From: a virus
DNA: 46,510 bases
Virus record (IMG/VR): IMGVR_UViG_3300032286_000750
Span: 1-46,510 of that record
Reading direction: 5' to 3' (one strand)
Under the pieces are notes generated by a model. The model ran no database searches and was not told the DNA's origin. It saw nothing but the letters and a program-made list of their open reading frames with translations. Positions 17,186-29,100 of this stretch are shown here, piece after piece. The position numbers and the translations under genes are program-made. Within the stretch, counting starts at the first letter, position 1. The number at the start of each line of letters is the position of its first letter.

Positions 17186-20100
17186 CTATTTAGCCTTATT
17201 TTGTAGTTCTGCTACAGTTCTAACTTTATCAATCCAGTTTCGTACTGCTGGATCAACTTTCACATCATCTAAGCTAATTTTTCTAGTTAGGAATAGTCCC
17301 TCTAAACTTCTAAGACGGCTAAGAGCAACATACAATTGACCTGCATCCCAAGGTTCTCTTTCTCTTCTTATTGGTTCCCCAGTCAGTGGGTCAATCTTAT
17401 AGTCAGAGTTTTTATCTTTAGGATTTACACGTTCAGGATCCATAAAATCTATAATTGCAGCGTCTAAGCTTTTACCCTGAACCTTGTGGACGGTTAAGGC
17501 ATATCCCAATCTTATAGGGAATTGCTCATACTTGCCCTGTGAAAGCATCTTCAGTCGTTTTTTAATAGATCTACTATTTTCGTCAAAAACATCTGTAAGA
17601 TCTAAGCCCTTCTTTTCCTCAGAATCTCTATATACTTTGTGAACAATCGCGTTACCCTTAGAGTCTAACAAATCTTCACCGTCTGAGTCAACCAGAGACA
17701 CAGTTATATAGTCTGGATCATTTTTCTTTCTGTCTTCTTCATTGGCATAGTGCACACCTTTAAGTCTACCCATGGTGCCGTTACTCCATCGATTGTAGTT
17801 ATCGCTAATTCCAGCTTTATCTCTCTGGTCACCGTTGTCATTTTTAACTAGCATAACTAAGTCGCCTATTTTTACTTCAATGGTTTTTTCAGCAAATAGG
17901 TTATTTTCTTCATCTCTAGTAAGCTCTAAATCCTCTGGAATGGTAGCTTTTAATTTATGAGTAGCCCCCTCTACTTGAGCAGATCTTTCTTTATTAATTA
18001 AATCTACTGCAGCATTTGTCAGTGCAATTGTCGGAGCTCCCTTCTTAAGATTCTTTCTATCCACCATTCGTCTACCATTTATCAGATCTAAGTCAGATTC
18101 GGTAACTTCGCCCTCTCTAACAGCATTCAAAGCATCTACATAAGGACCATTCTTTTGACGATATACAGTAGTTAACTCCACTACCGGAACCGGCTCTTTA
18201 GAAAAAGCATCAGCACTAAAGAACCAGTTGTCTACATATTTTTCTCTAAATTCAGTAGCTTGAGCTAGCTCTAGCCTCTTTCTTTCACGGACTTTAGGGG
18301 AGTCCGTGTCTTCAATTTTAAGCTCTGGGTCATTTAGTTCTTTTATTCCAACAGGCGGTAGCTGGAACGGATCACCAAACATAATCAAAGCAACTCCACC
18401 AAATGGCTTATTTATGCCCTTGGCTATTCTAAGAGCTCTATCCATTCCATCTATTAAATCTGGTCTAACCATGGAAACCTCATCTAAAAGTAGATACTGA
18501 AGATCTTTTAGTTTAGCTCCAATATAACCTGAAGCGGAGTATCTATCTAGCTTACCTAAACCATCCACATCCAAAAGATTTGTCATTTGCGGTCCGGTGT
18601 CGAACCCGAACAGTGAGTGGATGGTAACTCCACCCACAGGAGTAGCTGCAACTCCAGTAGGAGAAATGACAGCATAAGGAATGCCGGCCATTGTTAGTCT
18701 AGCTCTCAGTAGATTTAGAAGAACAGACTTACCTACACCACCCTTACCAATAATAGCCATAACTTCTGGGTTATTCAGAATATACTCTACTAAATCTCTC
18801 TTTTCAGCACCATCAGGCCCACTAGTAATTTGAATAGCTTCTTTCATGGCAGCGTCCAAAACCTTAGACATTTCGGACTCACTTGCATCCTCAGGCAACT
18901 TGGACGTAGGAGCATATCCAGTAAGTTTACTTGTGTTATACCCCTCTGGGATGGTAAGTCCATCTATTGGTTGGTCGTTTGCTATTCTCTTATTTAATAA
19001 AGCAGTTTGTAGTTTTTTGTGAAGTTTTTCTGCTTCTTTCTGGCTCATGTTAGGTAATTTAGAGATGATGCTATTAGCTTCAGAATCTTTAACCACGTCT
19101 AATTCATAGAGTATTCCCTGAATATTAGCCATCAAACTATCTCCCGCTGGGTCAGTCGGGTGCTGGCTAGAAATTAAAGGCATTCCATTTAATAGATTGT
19201 CCTTATTTGCAAAAGATCTAAACTCATCTATATTGCTAACGGCAAATGCATTTTTAGTGACAGCGGGAGTAGTGGTTGTTTCTTCAACCGGGCGCTCTGG
19301 TGCATATTTCTTTTGCTTTGTAGCTCCCTTGTTAGAGTTTTTACGAATAATATCTTGAATTAGACTTCTACGGTACCTATCAAAGTTTTTTAAGAAACTG
19401 AGAATTTCAAGACCACCCGTGTATGTTACAAATCTGTTGTGAATGCTATTGAAAATAGCATTTTCAATATCCTCAGGTATGTAGCCATAAGATCTTAGAG
19501 ACGCAATAACTTCAAGTATCTGAGCATATGTTTCAGTATCCATAGCCATATTACGCTCATGTACAGGAGAGTTTTTGTCTGGGTCCAGGGTCTCTCGTCT
19601 ATCTTGGATAGGTAGGAACTGCGAAGATTTAATTGTATGCATTTTGTATTGCTTTATTCCATATTTGTCTACGCCAGTTAGCTGAGCTATCTCTATAACT
19701 CCAGGGGAGATAAATCTATTTACTCTTCCGTAGATTCCTTCTCCAGAAATAACACCGTACATAGTATCACTTAGATAGATAGATCCTCCACCTGAAGTCA
19801 CAAAACTTCCAGTGACTGGCTCTAAATCACCAATAGCGTGGAGTTTTTCTGTGTAAGCTCTTCTGTCGTTGTACGACCCAGTTTCATCAGATATACCATG
19901 AATACGAACTCTTTCACCATTTGAGTCGTAGTCAATCTCTTCTTTAGGATAGTTATCAAGTGCATCAACAATTCCATCTAGATATCTTACCTGTAGTTTG
20001 CCTGTATACTTACCGTCACCATCGGTCTCAAAGCCAATTATTTGACCAATTCTTCCATTTGCTTTATTTTGAACATAGGTTCCAGGATTAAAAGGTGAAG

Positions 20101-23100
20101 GAAGTCTACTGGCATCTTGCTTATAAGCATCAGACACGTCTTTTCTGTCTTTAGCAGACATATCCACTCGAGCAAGCCCTATAGCCATTTCTTGAATAAG
20201 GTCTTCTCCCACAGAAGAGTTACCGACCAACATATCTGCAGGATCAAAGACAAAGTATGGGTGACTATTTACAGGAAAGTTTTCTGGAGACAGTGATGAG
20301 TCCGCCCAGTTCTGACCTAGTTTAGTAGCATTTGGGTGATCCTCTACGTTAAATGATCTACGCAAAACTCTAGTCGGAACATGAGAGATACCATTTCTAT
20401 GAGCGGCCTCTACTCTGTGGTTCCCATCCCAAAGATAGCCAAAGCCAGTTTGAGGATCAAAAACAACAACGGCGGGGTGAGTTATTCCACGCTTAGACGA
20501 TATGTCATCAAGTTTCTCTTTTAGCTTTTCTTCATTGTCAGCTGGGTTTCCTGCCATACTTCTAAGCTTATTTGTAGATACATATCCAACCAAGGAGTTG
20601 TTAGGTCCTAGCCCAGCACCACGTCTAGATCTAGCATCAACAAGCTTAGGATTTAGATTACGTCCATACTCTCTACCAACGTTATACGCATCACTTTCAG
20701 AGCGAGAATCTCTCTTTCTACCTTCAGGTTCTACTAAAGATTTTCCTGTATTTGATCCAGAAAGCATGTCTAATACAAGAACCGTATTAAATGCATTTTC
20801 TAAAACTTCGCCATTTTCATCTTTACGTTTAGTTCTATTTACATTAGCTACTCTAAAAGATGAACCTCTATCTAGCAGAATTTTTCCATCCGAGCTAGTT
20901 ATTGCTCTAGAACCTTTAGGAGCTCTAACAATGAGCATAAATCCTTCTTCAGATTCTTCATTACTAGCTTTGCCAGGACCTAAGGTTTCATATGCTGAAA
21001 CTGGAGAATTAGTGGCTGAAATATATCTATCATTTATTGAAACTACATCCCCACGGTTTTTGTTGGAGAATAACCCATGAAGATCAGATCCCTTTAGAGC
21101 ATGAGCACCGCTATAGATATACGTTGCCCTAGGAAGTCTACTTTCTTCTTTGTTAAACGCTGATATTAGACTACTCTCTACAAACTCGGAGTTCAAGCCG
21201 TTGTAGTGAGCTTGTACAGCAGAGAGCTCGTCTGCAGTATATCTTCCATCATATGATGGTCTAATATCCATCTGAGGAAGTAGTCTGTAGTCTTGAACTG
21301 TCAGCGGAACTTGGTGACGTGGCCAAAGTACAGTACCATCCTCTAGTTCTTTTATGGCTGGTTCAGCTTTTGGAGCAGCTCCAGTAATATAATATCTATC
21401 CATAAATCTAGAAAGCACAATGTGGTTATTTGGATTTTTATCCACAGAGTGAGCCCATGCCTCCATGCTTAAAGTAGGATTAGTTGAATGAACTATTTTC
21501 TTTTTGTTATTCATTCTTGCAAAAGCTAGTAATGCTGTGGCTAATCCCTGCCCCTGATCTTCTGGCTTAGTTTCTACGCCATGAATCTCCAAAGAGTCAG
21601 TATCGTAGTATCCAATAGTCATAGTACTTGAACTAGACTCTAGAAGCTTTCTTAGAGTAGCATTTTCTCCAAAAAACTCATCTTTATTCTGGTTAGGCTT
21701 TGATGCAATAACCATAACCTTTTCTTTAGAGTCTTCAGGGTCAGTAAGATCGACGGTTCTAACGTATGCAAGGTGGTAGGTATCGCCATTATCAGCCTTA
21801 TACCTTCCCATCGCAATCTGGTTACCAAACTTAGTAGATGTGTCTGAGTTTCCGCCAGGGATAAATGGCTTGTTGCTACTCCAAGTAGTGTATGTGCTAG
21901 GAGATATTTCCTGAGAAATATTATCTTTAATAGTCTCAACGTTGAATCTAGGCTCCCTGCTAGCATAGGCAAAGAAGAATGAATCGTAAGCTTCTTTCAA
22001 ATTCAACATCGCAACATGCATATTGTGCGTATTTGCTGGAGTAGGGTTTTGACTATTTATGTTGATATAGTCAAGTGTCATTTTGTACATTGCTTGAACA
22101 AGAGAGTTGTCCATTGGATTTAGCTTACTTCCATAAGGAGTAAGTCCACGCTCATAGAATGGAGTTCTCTCATGGAACTCATTCTCTACATTGTTTTTAG
22201 TCTTCTTTACAACTTTTTTAGGGAAGTTAGGTCTACTATTGGCCATCTCCTGCTCTTGTATTGCACTAGCAAAGACTTTATTTTTTTCAGCTACCGGAGG
22301 CAATCCCCTGACAGATATATCCTCTAGCTTAGAGGTTAAAAAGTCTATAAACTTGGATATGTCTCTATTAGAAGATATACCTTTGTCATACTGAATAGCT
22401 AGATAAGCGGCTTTAATGAACTCAGCAAGTGCCTCTCCATCGGATGCGGCTGCATATCTAGAAATGGGATGATCATTCTCATTTCCAACAAGATGACCGA
22501 ACAGGGAAACAAACTCGTTGTATTCAGGTCCATGGCTATCCTTTCCATCTTTATATTGTCCTAAGAGTAGCTGAGCTATGCCATGGCCATATTCATGAAT
22601 AGTTGCATCCATTAGACCATCTAGTGGCTTAGACCCGTATTTGACTCCATTATCTTCACCAAGCGGTGCGTCATGCATGTTTGGATTTATAACCATGGTG
22701 AATGAAGAGTCGCCTAAAGCGCTGTAACCACTAAGCACAGTTGGCTGTACTCTAATATATTTACTATTAGGGCCGAAAGTATTAGACGGAGCTAGAATTA
22801 TATTGATTTTTTGTTGATGAGTACCAAACACATCATTAAGTTTTTTAATCTCGCCAACTATGTTTTTAAGAGCCTTCGGATCAACTTCACCATCTATCCA
22901 ACGAATATGGGAGTATGTGCCACTAACTTGAAGCATTCTGTATCGCTTACTACTTCTAGAGTTTTTCTTAGCGTTTTTGACTAAAAGATTAAACCAGTGT
23001 TTTGATTTTTCAGTTTCTTCATAGCCCATGTCCTTTATGTATTTTTCGTACGCTTTTTGATACGCTTCTGGAGCGTTCACGTCTGGGATCAAATCGCCTG

Positions 23101-26100
23101 GAGTTTGATAGATTGTACCGTCATTTCCGTATAACTCGGCTTCAACGAATGCTTTTCTATCTCCAGTAATCTCTGTCGCACCTTCAATTTCTAATCCGTT
23201 AACCTCCGAGATAGCCGGAGATTCGTAAGCTGGGGATTCTACTACTTCAGATTCTTTTTCTTTCTTTTCTTTATTTTCTTTTTTACGCTGATTTACAGCC
23301 TCTGTTTTTGATTGATTATTTAAGATGTCAACTAAATCTTTTAAGGTTAAGATTCTATTCTTAGCTTTATTTTCTTTTTTAGCTTCTTTAGCCATTTCTT
23401 TTGTAATACGATTTGCCCAACGCTTACTGCCTTTTTTAATTCTTCTTTCGTTCTCCAAATCATATGCGAAAGGGTATTTATTGTATGCATTATTTAATAC
23501 TTCAATGGCTCTAGATACCAGGTCTTTTCTTTTTTCTGGATCTAGTTTATTTAGGGCATCAGCAAATCTCATGCGTTCTGCATAGCTTATGTTTACTCTA
23601 TTTGAAGCATCCTCAAATTGCTTCCACATTTCATCTGAAATTTCTCTAGAATCTTCAAATCCTTCAAATCCTTCAACCCTAGGAGGAGACCACCCACCCT
23701 CTTCAAACTCAGACATCAGCATATCTCCGAGCAAAAGAGCATCCGAGTAGTCTTTTAGCAGTGCTCTCTCTTCGTCGGTAAATCCAGACAAGTCAAGTTT
23801 TATTGGACGACTTTGAGCCCTAGGTTTAGCTTCTTTTTTAGGCTTAGCTTTTTCAGTTTTGGGAGGTGTAGCTGGTTTCTTGTCCCCTCGATCTTCTTCA
23901 GGCTTAACTGGAGTAGGGCCACCCTCAAAAGCAGCTGGAGTTAGAACAGGGGTGTTATTGTCAGCTAACTCTTTATATGCGTAGCCACCAATAGGATTTT
24001 CAACTTGAATGTCCATTTGCTGAATTAGTCTATCTATTCCATCATCAGCCTGTACCCAGTCGACACGTCCCAGCTCGATATCTAAAATTTGCTGCCATTG
24101 GTTGTTATAGAAGATGTAATCTCCAGCCTTAAGGTCCCCAACTTTAACCATTTTTGCATAGCCATCTTCAACAAGTTTATCTACACCCTCAGAGTCTCTA
24201 TGAGCATCTATTTTTTGAATATGATCTAAAACTTTTGGCTTTTCAACGGCAGGTTTTTCTTCTTCTTTTTCTTCGCTCTGCGGTTTCTCTGTCTCTTGCT
24301 GCTCGCTCTGCGGTTTCTCTGTGGTACCAGCAGGTTCGGCTGCAGGCTTTTCTGCAGGCTTTTCTTCTGTAGGCTTGGCTTCTGGTTTGGCTTCTTCTTT
24401 TTTAATGTAGACAGCATTAGACATTTTTTGCTTAAGCCAGTTAGCCGTAGAGCCATCTTCGCGTTCGGTAATTATGTCTCTATACCCAGGCATCTTAACT
24501 TGGATATCTTCTTCTGAATAAGTAGGCTTACCGTCTACTATTTTCTCTACTTTTTTCTTTTGAGTATTATAGGAGTCAGATATCTTTACTACTTTAGCAG
24601 TTTTACCTGTCTTAAGGTCATATAAAACATCGCCTACCTGAAGCTCGCCGATATCTTTTTTACTTACACCTTTAGGAAGCTCTTCCGTTTCTGGAGCCTC
24701 GGTGGCCTCCGGCTTGGGTGTAGTAGTGTTTGAGACTGGTTCAGATTTAGGTTCAGGAGTTATTTTTTCTTTTTTCAATACATCGCGTAAAGCCCTATGA
24801 GCAGGACTGACGATCCGATCTTTTTTTGAAAGACCATTCAAAGCTTCATAAAGTAGTTTTTTAGCTTTTTCTGTATCTCCATCTTCAGCTGCAAGTATCC
24901 CGCGCTGAGTTAGTATATAAGTATCTTTACTGTCTTCATGCTTAGCTAGTAGATCCCTAACTTCATCTTTTTTACCTTTATCCAGAAGCAGTGCAGTTAG
25001 TTTTTTTACTGACTGGATATCCCCAACATGAGCCCTATCTTCTAAATCTTTTCTAAGTGCTTTAGCATCTTCAGCATCTTTAGCGGCTTTTTCAGCTGCT
25101 TTTTCAGCTTCGGTTTGTTTAGATATTTTTGAATCGGGGTTTTTAGAATACTCATCTACTACATTACTAATACCTGAATAAAAATCACTATAGTCCTTGC
25201 CACTCGGTTTAGGAAATTTAGTTTCCCAATCTTCTTGATATTTTTTAAGTTTATTTAGTAAGCCACCAAAATTAGAGATTTTAGTAGCAATATCATTAAG
25301 GTTGCTTCTTGCCCTGTCATCAGATTCTGATTCCTGCGAACCGTCTTTAGATCCTTTAAAGGTACTAGAGTTATAAGCTGCACCGTATAGCCACTTATAA
25401 AGATTAGCTTTTTCTTCTTCTTGAGTAGGTTTTTCTTCTGCAGGCTTTTCTTCTGGCTCATCAATAACAACTGCTTTAATATCAACAAGGCCTTTTGTAT
25501 CAAGCTGCTCTCTAATTTGTTTAATGTAGTCGGCAGCTTCGCCTCTTGTGGCCTTTTCTAGGGGAGTTAGAATATCTTCAATGGTTTTTTCATCAGTGAT
25601 TTTGTACTTGTTTCGAAGCATATCTGCAAAACCATCTTTAGCATCTATAGACTTTTGTCTACGAGTTGCAGGAGCATCTGAACTAGTGTACTTTAGGAAC
25701 TTTTCAAGATTTTCTCTATAACGTTCGTCAATTTTTGCAAAATCAAAAGCGGTCACACCAAAGCGTCCGCCCTTAGGTACGGAATCCGGTTTCTCTGCTG
25801 CATGACGAAGTAGACCGTCTAGAATTCTTAGAGTGTCTTCAGCATCTCCATCGGCTGTGTGCCAACCACTAGGTTTAAGACCTAGGAAAGACAGAACGTC
25901 GGGGAGTTTGGCACTACTTACTCTGTTGGTAGGGTCATTAGGATCTTTTGATTCATCATTAACTCTGCTAGGTCCCTCTAGAACACCCTTTCCAGCGTCA
26001 TAGGTCTTAGTGATGTAACGAGCAAGATCCATGGTGTCGATTGCACCAGCAAAACTGAGCTTAACCTTGTCTTCTTCAGATTTGTTTGCATTGATTCTAT

Positions 26101-29100
26101 TGATCATGTCATGTAGCAATGGTAAATCGTATTGAATATTGTGAGCTGCAAGAATAGGGTTGCCACTTAAAATCTCTAGGATTTTAGGAAGAAGCTCTTC
26201 TTCGGTCGGTTGAGTCGCCAACCACTCATCAGTTAGTGGGGTAGTCCCAGTGACTTTTCCATCTTTACCGTAAACAGGTCTGACTAGGTTGGTTTTTGAC
26301 CACTCAGAGAGAGTAGCTCCATCGGACGGACGAATAAAGAAACTGTGTCGTTCTTCAGTTCCATCTGGGTTGTGAACTATAAAGCCCCACTGAACAACTC
26401 GATTTATTTGACCATCCCCATCAAAAGCATTGAATCCCGTTGTTTCAGAGTCAGCAGATACAACTTTAGAGTCTCCTAAAAATATTCTGATTTTATCAAA
26501 GTCGCCTTCCAGCGAGGTAATCATATTTCTAAGTGCTTCTCCAGAGAATGGGCCTGGAGATGGGGTATAAATAGTTTTAGGTCTTCCCTTATTATCCAGT
26601 TCAGTTGGGTGGTAAGCGTCTCCAGTAGTTCTGGTGAAAGTTAGACCGGCTGCGCCAGAAATATCTGTTGATGGGGCTTTAGCAACCATGCCGTTGTTTG
26701 AGACAGGTTTGGCTTTTTCTTTCTCTTCTTCTTCTTTTACGGGCTCCTGAGGCGTATTGGCCTTCATGCTTTTTAGCATGTCATCGGCTGCTTTTCTCAA
26801 AGCATCTTTAGCTTTAGGATTAAACTTTTCGTTAATCTGGGTAGAACGCTTATCTAGAAGTGTAAATACTCCACCATCTAAAGCAGATTTAGTTAGCTGG
26901 TGAATATCTGTACCTGAACCGTTTAAGGATTGATAGACTTCTACCATTCTTGCATAATCTACATATGCTTTAACATAAATATCAGTTAGACTTTTTATTT
27001 TACTTTCATCAGTCTCATTTTTAATTAAATCTTCTAGGTCGCCCATGGCTTTATTCCAAGCCAATCTGTACTGAACGCCACCGTCTCCAAATAGTTTTTT
27101 GTAAATATTCTTTAGTTCATCGTCCTGATTAAATTGAATAGTGGTGGTGCCATCCTTGGGGTCCACTGTTTCTTCTTTAGTAAGATGCTCTGACGGAATA
27201 AAGCCTTCCGGGATTCTTATGTCTGGTAGAGCATCTACAATTTCTTTAGCTTTAGCTACAGAGTCTTTAGCTTCCGGCTCTTCAGTGCTAGTAGACGGAA
27301 CAACTTGATCAGGTTGAGAGATTAGATTATTGTAAGGGAATCGCTGTTGGCCCTCGGAATCTAACGGATGGAAGTCTCCATTGGTAGTACCTCTATTTAT
27401 GTAATCAGCGTATAAACCTCGTACTTTACCGAGTTCAGTCACAAGTTGACTGTTTTTAGGAGTGACTCCACCCTCTGACACCCTAGATATTTCGTCAGTA
27501 AGATTTAAATAGTGGCCATAGTCGGGAGATTTTTTCTCAAGCTCAGCACGAATTTTTGCAGCTTCTTCTAGTTTACCCTCTTTGACTAGCTTATTGTGCT
27601 GTACAAAAATATTTCTAGCCTCTTCCCAGGCGGCCTTGTTTATTTCCTGCTGAGTAGGTCCTTCCGGTTTAGCCTCTTCAGGTTGCTTTTGAACTGCCGG
27701 GGCTTCCGTTTCCGGGGTGGAGACGGCCTCCGGTTCCCCGTCTTTTTCGCCTTCACTCTGCGCAGAAATGATGTCTTTAATACCATTTAAAAGTCTATTA
27801 CGCTCCGCATCTCTTTCTTCATCGTTAGGTGCAAATGGAGTGATAGTTAGCTGAGTAACGTAATCATTGAACTTAAGTTGGCTATTGCCTTTTCTAATAT
27901 GCTCTTTAACTAGTTTTCTAAAGTCATCATTATCAAAATTACCGTCAATAACGATATCGCCATTTTCTTCAATCTTGTATGTAAATCCAGGACCTAGTTC
28001 TACTTTATCCTTGCTGTCTTCTTTTGTTTTTATACCTTGATTATTAAAGTAAGAAGATAGGGCTTCTACCACCGCTAATCTGACTTCATCTGGCGAGACA
28101 TTAGTCTTTTTTGTATTTACTTCAATAACAACGCTATTTGCATCCCAGTCAGGATTTCTGTTAGCCTTTCTATATTTTCCAATACCGGATCTGTACTTTT
28201 TTAAATCATCAGCTGCCTTAGAGTCTCCAGCTGTAGCTTTACCAGCAAGTACATTCTCATCTTGCTTAGATTTTAAAATCCAAAGTTTTACTTCTGCATC
28301 TGAAGGATCTACAGCCGATCTAGCTACGTTTCCCCATGTGCTCATATTAGGCATAAAACCAGTTAAAGCTATATCTCCGCTAGGTAGGATCTCGTAGTTT
28401 GCTCTATTACCTAATTTACCCTTAGCCCCGACTTCAGCATTTACAGCAACTGTAGTATCTTCATCCCCCTGTAGAGCCTCAGGAACTTCAGAGTACTTGT
28501 TTACAAACCCCGAGTACAGCCTACTTAAAAACTCGGCTCTATCTTCTGGAGTATCTCTCTCTTCTCCTTGACGTACCCAACCCATTTCACGGTAAACTTC
28601 ACCGGTTGATTTTACAACCTTTGGATTACCATCTTCATCTAAAACATCCCTGTAGCTATCGTTCCAACTAAACTGAGCCCCTTGTATCTTTTCTTTAGAC
28701 CCACCGTTCCACCATTTGCCCTTTCTAAGAGCTTTAAAGATTTCATAGTCACGATCTTTTTTGGATAGAACTTTTATGAAAATATTTCCATCTTCATCTA
28801 TGTCGTATTTAAGAGATGAGCCCAAATATCCAGATGTATTTTTTTCTCCAGATATCCCTGTGCCAGAGTCTTTTTTAGCTTTTCTGGCTAGTTCATAAGC
28901 TATGGCACTATCTCTTACTTGGCCATCATTCTTTGGAAAACGTACGCCATCTAGAGGTAGGTTGTTTGCCATAAGGTGTAGAACTTCAGCCTCGTCGGCT
29001 TCGTTGACTAACTTACCTACCTCAGTAGAGGACGCAGTTGGCAGAGTAGCTAAAATCTCTTTAGCTCGGTTGTCTTGGAAAATACCCATCTTGATGCGTC

